From NCBI GenBank assembly GCA_958510825.1, contig OY294048.1, forward strand, positions 11,177,589 to 11,241,588: a stretch of 64,000 bases of DNA. Reading direction: 5' to 3'. Positions within the stretch are counted from its first letter, which is position 1. The number at the start of each line of letters is the position of its first letter. The position numbers and the translations under genes were made by a program. The stretch is from Brachypterus glaber (lineage: Eukaryota; Arthropoda; Insecta; Coleoptera; Kateretidae). This document shows positions 11,501 to 23,460 of this stretch, one piece after another. The notes below the pieces were generated by a model, which saw only the letters and a list, made by a program, of their open reading frames with translations, made no database searches and was not told the DNA's origin.

Positions 11501-11810
11501 ATTTGATTTTAATGTCTTGAAAATAATTTTTTATTTTTGACAAAAAATTGCCGTTTGGTTCAAATTTCTTTAGTTTCAATATTAATCAACAAATCAACGC
11601 CAACTATTTTATTTATCGTACTAGTGCGAACAATAAAACTTTTCGATCACATTTATTATTTAAAAAGTGGAGCTGTTAGATTCAATCGAAGAAAATAGTA
11701 TTTTTCTATAAACATTTATGTAAACATTTTGATTTTATTTACACTACACGTAACAAATCACAGTTACATTGAATCAGCCAATTATATATTCATAAACCAT
11801 AATACATGTA

Positions 11811-11850
11811 ATCATATAGGTGTGTAAATTGGAAATTTACATATGAAGAC
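11811..11850 (+). repeat. 40 bp direct repeat (pair with 13300-13338)
   Basis: TGTAAATTGGAAATTTACAT with its flanks recurs at 13300-13338 with three mismatches. Each copy lies beside a CTTATGAAGG/CCTTCATAAG block in opposite orientation. The two copies bracket about 1.45 kb with no recognised gene. Confidence 0.5.
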
Positions 11851-11989
11851 TCGAACCTTCATAAGGGTAAACGCCATTTTTAGCGAAATGCAGATTTTGC
11901 ATGGCATTATTCATACTTAACCAAAATATGTCGAAAACACGAAAATGTTGCTGCTGAATACTAATATTACGCACCGATTACGCGAATCT

Positions 11990-12255
11990 AGTTTTCGAGT
12001 GTTTTTTTTACTAGGCACCTCCTCGTAAAAAAATAAGCACTCTCGTGCACTGAAAATGGTGTGCGTCGAGGTGCCTATACTATTTTTCCTACGACCTAAC
12101 ACCTAAACATCAAAAAAACGCAAAAATTGTGTAAAAATTAATTTGTCAATTTGAGGTTATATGTTTGACGTTTACTTATTCTTTGACAACAGATATGTAA
12201 AATCAGCTGATTTTCACTTCCCGATCGCTGTCATGGCAACGGGTGGGAAATGAGC
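11990..12255 (+). repeat. dispersed repeat with hairpin head (pair with 63110-63290)
   Basis: A hairpin around AGGCACCTCCTCG/CGAGGTGCCT with GCACTCTCGTGCAC at its apex is followed by TATTTTTCCTACGACCTAAC. The next segment (CCTAAACATC...AACGCAAAAATTGT, CAGCTGA, TGGCAACGG, AATGAGCAC) recurs in the same orientation at 63150-63290. No ORF. Confidence 0.55.
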
Positions 12256-12259
12256 ACTA

Positions 12260-13440
12260 TCTACTAACTAAGTCGTTGGAAAATATTTTTTTTCCACTAC
12301 CATGTAACAATTTTTGGCAGTAAAACTGGATTTCTTTACCAAGAAGAAAAAGGGAAAGCTTACCTTGATTGCTTTCCTATCTAATTATCTCTTTCTGAAT
12401 CCAAATCTGCTGTCAGGATTATAAATTTTAATGTGGTTTTTATGCAAAAATCAGCTACTCAATTTTTCTGCGTATATTCTTTCTAGATTTTATATTTTAT
12501 AAATTTCAGTAAAATTAACATATATTTTGATAAAAATTTCGCTACTGAGTACGCTGTAACTTCTAAACGGAGAAGGATAGGACCTATGTTTGAACATTGA
12601 GCATTGAATATGAACATTTATTTCTTCATGAAATTAGATCTACTTTTTAATGCCAAAGTTTGCAAACGGGCTGGGTATAAATTTTCAAATAAAAAAATTA
12701 AAAACCCTTTAACCTATATTTGAAATTTTTTTTTTAAGACTAATTAATTTTAAAATCATTATTTGGATACAGGAGAAAAACATTCAGATAAAGGGTTAAA
12801 TTATATTCATACGAACAAAAAATATCCAAAACAAAACAAAACAGCAAATAAAATTCAATAAACCCGTTTTTGCACCAAATATGTGTAAATTTTACTAAAT
12901 ACATAAAATATCAAATCTGGAAAGAGTAAACATAGAAAATAGAAGTAGCTGCTTTTTGCACCGAAACTATATAATAATCTGTAGTTTGAAGCAAGATTTG
13001 GATCCAGAAGAAAAACATAGATGGGAAAACACCTTTTGATCATATAAAAGTAGCAAGTATAAGATATTATAAAAATTAAGCAAAAAAGAAAAACTTATAA
13101 AAGATTCAACTTTCAGCACCATTTAAAAAATGGTTCCCCCTTGTTTTAAATATAAATTAGGTACCGTTGAGTTAGCCTCACTACTCTTTTAAAAAATATA
13201 TAAATCTTAAGTTCTATCCAAAATGCCAAAAACAGGCTATTTTACCGGATCTCTTTTTCACTGTGAAGTTTAACCCCTTATGAAGGCGTTGCCCTTCATC
13301 TAATCATATAAGTGTATAAATTGGAAATTTACATATGAATATGACATTAATTGTGCCATCGCGGGGTATTGAGATACAGAAATTGTTGATTTCACGCTCT
13401 TTTAAGTCTTCTCAATTATGCAAAACGGGACGCTTTGCGC
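12260..13440. other. AT-rich stretch without recognisable gene
   Basis: No protein family or RNA is recognisable. The minus-strand frame at 12855-13043 is short and hydrophobic with no neighbours or splice context to support it. Confidence 0.45.
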
Positions 13441-13449
13441 TATAGGTAT

Positions 13450-13735
13450 TTTTGTGGTCGACTGGTTTAGAATGTAGACAAATACACGCACTTTTCAAAC
13501 ACAGAATAAATCCATTCTAGCTCTAGATACGGTATGATTATTTTATATTGTTAACATAAGCGCATGTGGTGCCATCTCTTGTCTTATTAGTTTTTCTTAA
13601 TGTTTAACAGTTTAGTTGAAAAAAAAATAAAATTGCTCCATCTGTCAAAACAATCTGACATAACCTTCAATTTTTGCATTATAATTTGTAAATAGGTGGT
13701 CAAATTTAATAAAAATCTTTTTTTTTTCACCACTA
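13450..13735. repeat. half-palindrome plus dispersed repeat, third copies at 17.7 and 19.1 kb
   Basis: 13460-13590 matches the right half of the palindrome at 18616-18981 (TTTAGAATGTAG, CATTCTAGCTCTAGA, GCGCATGTGGTGCCATCT). 13595-13735 matches 19080-19260 and, inverted, about 17640-17790 (TTGCTCCATCT, GACATAACCTT, TTGTAAATAGGTGGT). Confidence 0.6.
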
Positions 13736-14149
13736 GCTTTAGAACATACCATTATTTATCATGTTTTCAGACTGTGAAATCAATTTTCTTCACCTATAGC
13801 AATAATAATTTTTTCTATCCTAGTAGGAGTAAATTTTATAATTAATTACTGTCACTTTAGATGTTTCAGTTCTTTGTGCAATTTTTACTAATTGAACCCA
13901 AGAAAATAGCTTTAAATAGCTTTTTATTTATTAAATATAATTAATTATTACCAATTAATAAATCAATAATTAGCTAAATTTTATGAAAAAAATTAAAAAA
14001 AAACTAAATTTTTAAACGTCAGTTCAAAGTATTTATTTGAGCAAATGTCATTGATCAAAGCTACTTGATTTATATGAAAATTTCAAGAAATATAATTTTT
14101 GTTAATAATTTATTTTATTATTTGAATAAAAATAGTTAAATAGTGCTAG

Positions 14150-14245
14150 TAGTGAAAAAACTAATATATAAACTACGGTAGAGAAGACTATTATAGTGCT
14201 CGGCTATAAAAAATGTCTTCTCTACCTTGGTATATAATTACTATT
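14150..14245. repeat. hairpin cassette, TAGAGAAGAC stem
   Basis: CTACGGTAGAGAAGAC pairs with GTCTTCTCTACC across a TATAGTGCTCGGCTATA apex. Flanks AGTAGTGAAAAAACTA and TACTATTAAGTAGTTG resemble those of the other cassettes. Confidence 0.55.
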
Positions 14246-14319
14246 AAGTAGTTGATAAAATTATTAAATGATATTTAGTGCTTTATTTAAAAATATGTTT
14301 TTTGTTGTATTAAATTTCT

Positions 14320-14460
14320 AGTGACGAGAGGTATTGTCTTTAACCTTGTCCGTAGTTTAAAGGAATCACGGGACTGTCATACTCGCCTACCGGCTCGTAT
14401 GACAAACTTCCTGCTTGCGCGTAATATTTTCTATTCCATACTAGTTTTAGTTCTATAACT
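14320..14460. repeat. hairpin cassette copy (inverted pair with 17365-17565)
   Basis: ACCTTGTCCGTAGTTTAAAG and the apex GTCATACTCGCCTACCGGCT are found in reverse complement at 17430-17550. Both copies carry TTCCATACTAGT at one end. The apex is that of the cassette at 5258-5400, but the stem differs. Confidence 0.6.
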
Positions 14461-15064
14461 ATATTGAATGGGGAACAAAAAAAGCATCAATAAAATTTTA
14501 ACACTGCAGGATGACTCTTCATTTAAAACTGAGCAAAATAGTATTCTTCACCAAAACACTTAAATTTAATATTAAAGGAGTAATAGCCTTTTAAAAAATA
14601 ACGTTTTTGGTGGCACAAAATGTTAGTTCCTCTTAATTGCATTTTTTTTTGAAAACGGTTGGTCCTACTGTATTACACTATATGACATTTTTTATGTATT
14701 TTTACTCAAGAAATCCATATTTTTTACAAAAAATCCAAAAAAGATACACATAAAAAAGTTTTGGGCAAAAATGTGTTAAGCCTAATACATTTTTCCGTCT
14801 AGGGACGCCTCTGAATAAATTCAAAAAAATAAATTAACATAAACTTATTGCCCTTATTCATACTAGTATACATGCAAAAGCTTGTCACTCTAGCTTAAAG
14901 GGTACCAGAGTTAATAATTAAAAACCTTATTTTTAATAAAATTTTAAAGGGCTGTAGATCCCTTAGGGCTCATTTGCGGACCAACCTTTATAGGAACTTT
15001 TTTTGATATTTTTGGATGCAGAATCACCTCTTAAATTTTGGCATGGCAGTTATTGATCACCCTG
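14461..15064. mobile_element. MITE, one end truncated
   Basis: Co-linear with 17879-18614 in reverse orientation. The right terminus (CCCTG, then TA at 15065-15066) is intact. The opposite end begins about 100 bp inside the element at TATTGAATGGGGAACAAAAA. It preserves the empty TA site (CATACTAGTATACATG near 14868) used by the nested transposon at 6556-8935. Confidence 0.85.
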
Positions 15065-15069
15065 TATAT

Positions 15070-15460
15070 TACTTATACACTCTAAAAACATGTCCAGCAA
15101 TTATTGTAGGCAATTTATTGCCAGCAATTGTTATAGTAAATTTAGAGCCTAACTGTATTTTTAAATAGCGATTGGAAAAATACCTTAATTTTTAAAGTAA
15201 GTTTATTTTTATTATTACCTTCGCGTTTTTATAGCTTTTTTACAGTTGTTCTATGTTTTTTAATGTTATTGTGTATTCGCCCTATTGTTGCAAGCACTTC
15301 CTGTATTTTTCAAGAGATATTATAACCTAACCTGTGGTTTAACTTAAAATTTACAAGTAACATGAAAAATTAAGCATTATTACAGTTTTTTGTAAATCTG
15401 ATATTATATGAGATAGTATAATTCAGTATTTCCTCACAAAGATAACTGCTTTAAATTATA
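15070..15460. other. intergenic, nothing recognised
   Basis: AT-rich sequence between a MITE and a ribozyme-family fragment, with no ORF or structured repeat that I can support. Confidence 0.4.
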
Positions 15461-15532
15461 AAGAACTTTCACTTTCGGGTTTAGACCGTGTTAATGGATT
15501 TTCACTTTCCGACAATTCGTCTCTTACCACTA
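15461..15532 (-). mobile_element. 5'-truncated hammerhead-ribozyme element fragment
   Basis: The reverse complement of the 3' half of the hammerhead unit at 52175-52250: ...TAAGAGACGAATTGTCGG, then GTGAAAATCCATTAACACGG and AACCCGAAAGTGAAAG. The core GAAACGTC is mutated to GAATTGTC, so it is inactive. The copy stops in the ribozyme's stem II loop and is flanked by TTTAAATT on both sides, which could be an 8 bp target duplication. Confidence 0.7.
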
Positions 15533-15539
15533 GAATTTA

Positions 15540-16235
15540 AATTTACTATCACTTTTTACAGTGTAGGTACAATTTTTTAAACAGGTGGCAAAGAGCCACT
15601 CTTTTACAACTGGTACCGATTACCAAAAACAAAAGATAAATGAAATAAAGAAAGATCCTATTTTCTATTAAGATACTTTTTAAGTTACGAGAATATTTTT
15701 TAGATTTTTTCGGTATTTTAATTTTTTTAATAATTCTTAGTTTAGAATGCGAAAGCTGTTTTTGGTGCAATTTTTATTAATATGTATTTCTCCTCACAGA
15801 AAAATACCTTCTTTTAAGCGTAAATTTAAAAATAAATTATTAAAAAATACTTGTATTATAAGTTGTTTCATTAGGGATTAATATTCTTCACAACAGACTT
15901 TTTAATTAAACTACAGACACGCACAATTGTATCACGCCTGACACGTAACGATACAACAAAATTATTGTGTTTACAAATACTGAAAAAAGTTTAAACTAAG
16001 CAAATATTTTAGGTGTCGACATTGTGTCTATACAATGCGTATAAAAATTCGAAAGGCGTGTGGTTCTCACGACCACATCTCCATGTTTACTAATAACAGA
16101 GATAGTAGAGTAGTCTCTGCTAATAAACCTCATGTATTAGCTAATTTTTTGACACTAGTACGCCATCTGTAACTTTTATAGTTTTGATAGGGGGGAACGT
16201 TTGAAAACTAAATTTTACTCTGAGTCACCCTGTGC
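15540..16235. other. intergenic, nothing recognised
   Basis: No supported gene. The minus frame at 15549-15770 is lysine-rich low complexity. Confidence 0.4.
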
Positions 16236-16236
16236 A

Positions 16237-17032
16237 TAGAACAGAATAGAATAGAATTTATTTAGCCACATTACATTACAATACATGTTTCTGGTACGTC
16301 AAAAATAAATAACATATATGTTTAAAAGTACAATTAATTAAAATCATTCATGGCAAGAGCCTTATTTATTAGAAATTTTTTAATTTTGGATTCAAAAATT
16401 GAAATAGGCAAGCATTTTAAACTACCAAAGTTTATTATATAAGCCTATATCCAACGAGTTTTTTTACTTTTAGTAAGTCGTCAGAACGTGGGTTTTAGGA
16501 GATCGGCATTTCTAGTGCTGTGGTTATGAACACTAGAATGAGTCACATATTTATGTTTATTTTTATGAACCTCTGCCAGACTGCAGAAGATAAAAAGGTA
16601 GGCCAAAGATAAAATGCCAAATTTCTGAAAGAGAGGCTTGCAATGAGTATCGTGCTTTTTGCCAGCAATGCATCGTACAGCCTTTTTCTGAAGCCTAAAG
16701 ATGTCTGAGGAGTCGGTGGAGTTCCCCCATAGGAGAACGCCATAGCTCAGTAACGAGAAATAGTCCAAAGTAGCTAGTTCGAAGAGTATTAATATCAAGC
16801 ATTTTTTTAACTGTCTTAGTAGGTATAATGTTTTAGATAATCTACTTGATAAATTATCAATGTGGCAAGACCATGACAAAGAGTCATCAATATAAATGCC
16901 TAGCAGTTTGACAGTGTCACCTTTGGTAAGACAGTTGTTGCTGGATATAATAATTTTTTGAGTTTTATCTCTATTTAATAATAATAATCTGTTTACATTA
17001 AACCAGTTTACCGCCTCCCAACCTCTGTATTT
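16237..17032 (-). mobile_element. 5'-truncated LINE (jockey/CR1-like), 3' end intact
   Basis: On the minus strand the fragment carries an open frame to a stop at 16481, then a 3' UTR. It ends in AATAAATTCTATTCTATTCT, a short-repeat tail typical of non-LTR elements. The 5' end is truncated at about 17032, where a stop in the frame and unrelated sequence begin. A similar TTCTA tail is at 60470-60540. Confidence 0.8.
16481..17032 (-). pseudogene. LINE reverse transcriptase, C-terminal part
   Basis: One uninterrupted minus-strand frame of about 183 codons. The order is WEAVNWFNVNRLLLLNRDKT (end of the RT palm/thumb junction), LLGIYIDDSLSWSCHIDNL, LYLLRQLKKCL, YGVLLWGNSTDSSDIFRLQK, and KAVRCIAGK..HCKPLFQKFG. 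This is the RT thumb and the start of the C-terminal region of jockey/CR1-group ORF2 proteins. The catalytic FADD box and the upstream endonuclease are absent because of 5' truncation, the usual outcome of incomplete reverse transcription. The frame is intact over its length, so the insertion may be fairly young. The first Met (16879) is internal and is not a real start. Confidence 0.85.
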
Positions 17033-17364
17033 TTAACATTAATGTAAAGCATGGCAAATAGGTAGAATTGATATATCTTAGTCTAATGTTTTACCAAAGC
17101 CAACTTGTTACACTGATAATATGACATGATTATTTGGTTGATTAAACACCGTCACATATTGTAGTTTGAATTGTGTAACCAGAAACGGCCGTTTACTATG
17201 ACTGATAGGCGCAGTTATCACTCTGCCCTGCTAAGCCGAATAGTATTATCCGAATATCTAAACATAATTAATATTACGACATTTTAATATAATATAAAAC
17301 CATTATAAAAAAAACAAGCATAGTATATAGTTAATATGCATAACATTTACAAAAAAAAAGTATA

Positions 17365-17565
17365 TTTTATAACTAGTATGGAATAGAATATATTCCGCGC
17401 GAGCGGAAAGTTTGTCACACGAGCCGGCAGGCGAGTATGACGGTCCCGCGAGGGCGGAATGACCATTCCATACGTGTTGTAGACTATACTTTTTCTTCGA
17501 CTGCAAATATGAAACACTGTATGGCTTAAAACTGCGGACAAGGTTAAAAACCATATTATTTGTGA
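17365..17565. repeat. hairpin cassette copy
   Basis: Inverted copy of 14320-14460. It has arms TATGGAATAG/CATTCCATAC and CCGCGCGAGCGGAAAG/GGTCCCGCGAGG, with the apex CACGAGCCGGCAGGCGAGTA. GC-rich against its surroundings. Confidence 0.6.
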
Positions 17566-17609
17566 CTCGATATTGGAAATGCAACAAAACACATATTATT
17601 AAATAAAGC

Positions 17610-17850
17610 AATTAATGTTATTTAATAATTTCATCAAATCAGTACTTAAAAAAAAAATTATTTAATTTTAGCACATATTTACAAATTATAATGCAGAAGT
17701 TGAAGGTTATGTCAGATTGTTGTAACAGATATAAGGTTTAAATATTAAACGATAGATGGACAGGTTTTAATTTTTTGAACTAAATTTATAAAAAACTAGT
17801 CAAATATTAAAAAAACTAACAAACTTTATGTAATTTTAACGCAAAACTTT
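17610..17850 (-). repeat. dispersed repeat, inverted copy of 13595-13735 and 19070-19260
   Basis: In reverse complement it shares TTTACAAATTATAATGCA, AGGTTATGTCAGATTGT and the flanking poly-T block with the copies at 13.6 and 19.1 kb. Confidence 0.55.
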
Positions 17851-17878
17851 AAATTGCATTAATGTTTCATGGTATATA

Positions 17879-18614
17879 CAGGGTGATCCATAACTGGCAT
17901 GCCAAAATTTAAGAGGTGATTCTAGATCCAAAAATATAAAAAAAGTTCCTATAAAGGTTGGTCCGGAAATGAGCCCTAAGGGATCTAGGGCCCTTTAAAA
18001 TTGTAATAAAAATAAGGTTTTTAATTAATAACTCGGGTACCGTTTAAGCTAGAGCGGCGAGCTTTTGCATGTATACTAGTGTTAATAAGGGCAATAAGTT
18101 TATGTTAATTTATTTTTTTAATTTATCCAGAGGCGTGCCCAGACGGACAAAATATATGAGGCTTAAAAAATTTTTGCCCTAAACTTTTCTATGTGTATGT
18201 TTTTTGGATTTGTTGTAAAAAATATAGATTTCTAGAGTAAAAATACATATAAAATATCATATAGTGTAACACTATAGGAGCAACCGTTATCAAAAAAAAA
18301 AAAATGCAATTAAGAGGAAGTAACATTTTGTGCCACCAAAAACGTTACTTTTTAAAAGGCTATTACTCCTTTAATATTAAATTTAGGTGTTTTGGTGTAT
18401 AATACTTTTTTGCTCAGTTTTAAATGAAGAATCACCCTGCAGCATTAAAATTTTATTGGTGCTTTTTTTTGTTCCCCATTCAATACGTCATCTTCGAAGG
18501 GCCGTAGCTCCCTTAGGGCTCATTTCCGGACCAACCTTTATAGAAACCTTTTTTCATATTTTTGGATGTAGAATCACCTCTTAAATTTCGGTACGCGAGT
18601 TCTGGAACAGGCTG
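17879..18614. mobile_element. intact MITE, Tc1/mariner type, TA target site
   Basis: The termini are CAGGGTGATCCATAACTGG and, in complement, CAGCCTGTTCCAGAACTCG. TA flanks it at 17877-17878 and 18615-18616. Sub-terminal regions AAGGTTGGTCCGGAAATGAG and CTCATTTCCGGACCAACCTT are complementary. It serves as the reference copy for the split element at 6020-9135, the truncated copy at 14461-15064 and the diverged copy at 49432-49868. The plus frame at 18387-18584 is a by-product of the MITE and not a gene. Confidence 0.88.
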
Positions 18615-18615
18615 T

Positions 18616-18981
18616 ATATTTTTGCTAATTTTGCTACAGTTTCCTTTACTTTTATAAACAAGAGATGGCACTACATGTGCTCATTCTAACCCTTGATACC
18701 GAATATTCATACCATATCTAGAGCTAGAATGGAATCATTTTGTGTTTGAAAAGTGTGTGTATTTGCTTAATTCTAAAGCAGTCATAGAAAAAAAAAATTT
18801 TCTACGACTTGTTTAGAATGTAGGCAAATACACACACTTTTTAAACATAGAATGAATCCATTCTAACTCTAGAACCAGTATGAATATACCATATCAAGTG
18901 TTAGAATGCGCACATGTGGTGCCATCTTTTGTTTATAAAAGTAGAGCAAACTGTAGTAAAATTAGCAAAAAATATATATTT
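18616..18981. mobile_element. palindromic MITE adjoining the previous one
   Basis: Arms of about 175 bp (TTTTGCTAATTTTGCTACAG on the left, its complement on the right) meet at an A/T-rich centre near 18798. Internal marks are GATGGCACTACATGTG / CACATGTGGTGCCATC. It starts where the MITE at 17879-18614 ends, so one element inserted at or beside the other's TA site. Confidence 0.7.
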
Positions 18982-19239
18982 TACCATAAAATATTGAATA
19001 ATTTAATGCAATTTAAATTTCATTAGATTATGAAATAATATTAAATTATATTTTGCATTAAAATTATATAAATATTATGAGTTTTTCTTAATATTTGATC
19101 AGTTTTTAATCAATTTAGTTCAAAAAATAATGCTCCATCTATTTTGGAATATTTAATCCATGATATGTGTCACAAAAATCCGACATAACCTTTAATTGTT
19201 GCATTATAATTTGTAAATAGGTGGTAAAATTTAAAAAAA

Positions 19240-19810
19240 ATCTTTTTTAAGTATTTATTTAATAAAATTGTAATACTCAATGAAAAAAAATTGGCAAAAT
19301 TTTACAATTTTGTTTAAAATTCAGGTACCACGATACCCGATAATTAAATTGAAGAAAATTGTTACAGTTTGACTGATATAAAATAATTTGGGAGAAATAA
19401 TGGCATGTTCCATATAGATGTCGCAGTAGTTCCTGCTCGAAAGCCTTTCTACCAACGATCTTGTTTAACTCAGCCATTATCCCTCTTACAAATCATCCTT
19501 ACACGTGTACACAAACACGCAGACAAAATGACATGGCCAAAGACATTATTAAGATTAATCCGTCTTTTGAAAGTGATTTACTATTCAAACTATTTAGGGC
19601 GTGATATCTACAACCCATGAAATTTTCGTAACGCGAACTCAAACAAATAATTAAATGAGTAATGATCTTAATTGCTTGTTTGAATTAATGCAAGTATAAA
19701 CAAGTAAAATTTACCTATTACACGTGTAAATAACTTATTTTATTCACAACCATATAGAAATAAGTTAATTACATACATACGTAAAAGTTATTGTTATTGT
19801 TAACTTCTGC
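19240..19810. other. intergenic, nothing recognised
   Basis: Two short overlapping frames on opposite strands (19277-19477, 19405-19620) have no family resemblance and mutually exclude each other as evidence. No structured RNA was seen. Confidence 0.4.
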
Positions 19811-19814
19811 TATC

Positions 19815-20335
19815 TAATAGTTATTTATATACCAAGGAACTAAACTGGCTGTTTTAGTCCCGCAGCATTAGTGTTTCCTGAGCGAGCGTAGCGAGGTAGG
19901 TAGATAAAATTAAAAACCACGCGTCTAAAATCGCTTGTTTTATTTTCGTAATTTAATCAAGATGCCTGTAAATTGCGAAAAGTCAGTTTCATGGCTATCG
20001 CGATTTCAATTGTTTTTTAATATGGTTGACACAAACGTCAAAAAAATGGACGAAGATGATAAATTTTAAGTTATGTATAAATTGTTATAACAATGTTATT
20101 TTTAAAGGTTTTCTTTGTTAAAATCAAATAAATTGGTTTGAATCGCTAATTTATTACAAAACACCACCAAACCTAATTTTTGAACCAGCAAAGCACATAT
20201 TAAGTATAATATTTTAATATTATCAAGGTTGCCGTGATTTTTATTCCTTAGGGAGAAAAACGGCAAGTTTAGTCCCGAAAATGAAAGCGTAAAATTAGGT
20301 TTTAGTCTTGGTCGTGCAAAAAAATTTTTAAATAT
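19815..20335 (+). repeat. dispersed ~500 bp repeat, copy 2
   Basis: Reverse-orientation partner of 10490-10910. It opens with half of the GACTAAAAC hairpin (19835-19895), truncated just after GCGAGCGTAGCGAGG. It then runs through the 35-codon ORF to GTAAAATTAGGTTTTAGTC. Confidence 0.7.
19962..20069 (+). CDS. 35-codon ORF in dispersed repeat, copy 2
   Basis: Identical at the nucleotide level to 10739-10846. It begins MPVNCEKSVSWLSRFQLFF and ends in the acidic-basic tail KKMDEDDKF. I do not recognise it. The ORF sits in the middle of the repeat, upstream of an AT-rich segment with no further open frame. It could be a first coding exon carried by a mobile element, or chance. Expression is unproven. 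Confidence 0.25.
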   Translation: MPVNCEKSVSWLSRFQLFFNMVDTNVKKMDEDDKF

Positions 20336-20339
20336 CATA

Positions 20340-22740
20340 TTTTCATCCCTTGGTCGGAACTATCTTGACTAACTTCACATAGCTATGTCAAAAACTTAAA
20401 TGTATTAAAATGTTATGGACAAAATAGTTTTAAGTACTTCTTTTTATAAAAAACGTCAGATATACATTTAAATAACAATATTTTCTTATTTCTAAAATAT
20501 ATTCAATTTACAACCAATTTGGCTGCCATTTCTGAAATAAAACTGATAGATGCTGCCTCTGCTGGTAATTTAAGGAAGTAAATATAGAAAGTTATTTTAT
20601 ACTTTTTTAGACAAATATTTATTATTTATGTCGAATGAATATTTATATTCAATATATTTAATATATTTGTATGTTTCGACTTTTTTTTTAAGTTCAAACT
20701 TTTATTTAAACAACAATTAAATTGTCTATATAAAAAAATTACACAACATAGTTCCAGTCTAAAAATAAAAAAATATTCTCAAAGTTTAAAAATAGAAACT
20801 AAAATATATTCAATGTCTATAAATAAAAAATCAATTTCTTTGTACTTTGGTAAAAAATAATACCTAGAGTAGGTAAGAATCATTTTTTAGCTTAGCCAAT
20901 TATTCTAGACTATAGTAGAAATATTTCTGATTATTTTTTAACGTTTTTATCAACCAATCATTTAACAATATTTCTGACCACGTGTTTATTTCTGTCCAAT
21001 CATATTACAGTTATATTGGGAATTTTCTACTGTAGAAAATTCTAGTGAGAATCGCTGTAGTATTTTGTTTTTCAGTATATTTCTTTACAATATTTTATAC
21101 CTAAAACTAATTAATAATTAAATATGAATATATTACTATTTATAATTATATTATATGAACATGCTTGCAAGCCTAGCGCAATACGACGCACTAGCGTACT
21201 GAACGTACTGAAGTAAGTGACTAAACTATTGATAGAACCATAATTTTCGATTTAAAAGTGGACAAAAAAGGTTTTAGTTTAGCAATTGAGAATGGAATTA
21301 AATTAACGAAATCAAAGAATATGCCTGTAAAAATATTAAGATAAGTAATAAAACAATTTATGTCATTTTGCGATGAAAAAAAAAATATAAAAGTTGGTTT
21401 GACATAATTAAATCTTCTGAATTGCACATGATTCTTCAAATTAAAGGGAAAAATTCAGTTTTCATTCAAATTTGCTGTCAAAGGAAATAATTTTCATGAA
21501 AACAGTGAAATTTTCCCGCATAATTCTCAGCCTCTTGTGTAATTATATATGAAAATATATTTTCCCCTTCTGTATAATTTTTCTTCAACTTTTCGGACAA
21601 TTTGATCTTATTTGACCACAGAAATATCTGTGACGCCTGGTATGTTCATCGTCTATCTTGGCAATACCTATTTTAAAACGTACAGTGATCCGCTTCACCA
21701 CAATAAATGTACTTTTGTCATAAAAAAAAACAGAGAAACAAAAACCATATATTAAAATAATTCAGGTGTATGCCTGTTGTTAAAAGACAGTTTTAAATAA
21801 ATATGCTAACTACTCCAATGTAAATTATTCCACTTTTGGTGTACCATAGTTTGTTTTCGATCTTAGTGAATTATCTGTATTTTACTTTAAAATTTGATTT
21901 TTGTGTACGAGAAACTAACCTAATATACATGTATATTAACCACTGCAGGTGTCTGCTAGATGTTTCAACAGTTTTGTAGGGTTATGTGTGAAGCGGAAAT
22001 ATTTAAAAAATTGTATTTTGATCCGCTTTACCCCAGATGACGATCACTGATAACTTCACGATCAGAAATTCACCCAGTTCTGAAAATTTTCTTTCTCTTA
22101 ATAGTGGCCCCTAGGGCCCTGTTAACCCTGTAACTTTTTGTGTCCGTTGATTTCAGTAGGAAGTAAGAAGATATATTAGTAGGTTTTTTCTAATTCCAGG
22201 TTTTTAAAGTTTTTCAGGATGTGCAAGAAGTTTTACTTTTTATGTAGGATTTTTTTTCTTCAGTGCAACGTATTAGATAAATAATTTCTTTTAACTAAAG
22301 TCACTACTAAGTTGCTATGAACGTAAAGAAGGTTTTATAATATAATTTGGGAGCAAAAACAAAATAGTTTCCTATTATACAAGTATGAAATACGTTTTCA
22401 TATACTATAACTCCTCGCAGTAATATTGACAATAGTTTGCTTCCTTTTGGTGTAAAAAACAAAAATGAACAAATAGGACTAACTATATTTAGAACTGCCG
22501 TAAATATTTATAAATTAAACGAAGCTTATTATTTAGTATTTGTGCAAAATTTGAAGGTTGTGTAATATAATTGTGATATAGTCGTATTAATGATGCAGTT
22601 CGCTTGCAAAACAAGTTTACACTACGATATTTCAAGAACGCATATTATTTACTTTTTTCTGAATTATTATTAATCAAAATTTGGTATTATTTACCTATTG
22701 TTATTCTACTGAATACTGTAAAATATTTTAAACTAGATCA
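20340..22740. other. longest stretch without recognised elements
   Basis: AT-rich, with no supportable gene. A small palindrome AATTTTCTACTGTAGAAAATT is at about 21021-21041. The minus frame at 21221-21439 has no recognisable domain. CCAG/TGG-bearing 22095-22145 is slightly richer in GC but shows no motif. Confidence 0.4.
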
Positions 22741-22744
22741 TTAA

Positions 22745-23460
22745 GGGGTCTACCCTCTTTAGACGGGCAAAGATAAGGCTATTTTCACGAATTTTTTTGA
22801 CCGGTATACGTCATAAATATGGACATAAAAAGTGTTAGGCCTAAAAAATACACTATTTGATTACACAAGAAAATTTTTTTTATATTTATTTTAATCAGTT
22901 TTTATACATAAAAATGAGGGAGAAGACTGGTCCAAAAAAAAAGATGAGTGTGCGCTGTTGATGAAATATCTGGAATGGATGATCTGAAAAAAAAAAAAAT
23001 AGTTTTAGATTCAGTAAGTAAATGGCTATAGCGCATATCATACTATTTTTTTTTTTCAAAAATGACAAAATGGCAGCCCTTTTTCGAAAAAGTACGAAAA
23101 ATCACGTTTTTTCCGTCGTTCTTTGCCAAAAATAAATAGTTAAACTCAAAATTTCAAAAATCGTATGATATGCGCTATAGCCATTTACTTACTGAATCTA
23201 AAACTATTTTTTTTTTTTCAGATCATCCATTCCAGATATTTCATCAACAGCGCACACTCATCTTTTTTTTTGGACCAGTCTTCTCCCTCATTTTTATGTA
23301 TAAAAACTGATTAAAATAAATATAAAAAAAATTTTCTTGTGTAATCAAATAGTGTATTTTTTAGGCCTAACACTTTTTATGTCCATATTTATGACGTATA
23401 CCGGTCAAAAAAATTCGTGAAAATAGCCTTATCTTTGCCCGTCTAAAGAGGGTAGACCCC
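22745..23460. mobile_element. near-perfect palindromic MITE with TTAA target sites
   Basis: TTAA (22741-22744 and 23461-23464) brackets an element starting GGGGTCTACCCTCTTTAGAC and ending with its exact complement. The arms of about 300 bp appear essentially identical by eye, and the ~120 bp spacer is itself partly self-complementary. A TTAA duplication is the piggyBac signature, so a piggyBac-derived MITE is the likeliest class. The lack of arm divergence implies recent formation or arm-to-arm correction. Confidence 0.82.

Noticed and set aside
17303..17611. Two overlapping minus-strand frames
   Set aside because: They run through the GC-rich hairpin cassette; the corresponding inverted copy at 14.4 kb has no matching frame.
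18387..18584. Plus-strand frame in the MITE
   Set aside because: It spans the MITE's sub-terminal inverted repeat, and other copies do not preserve the frame.
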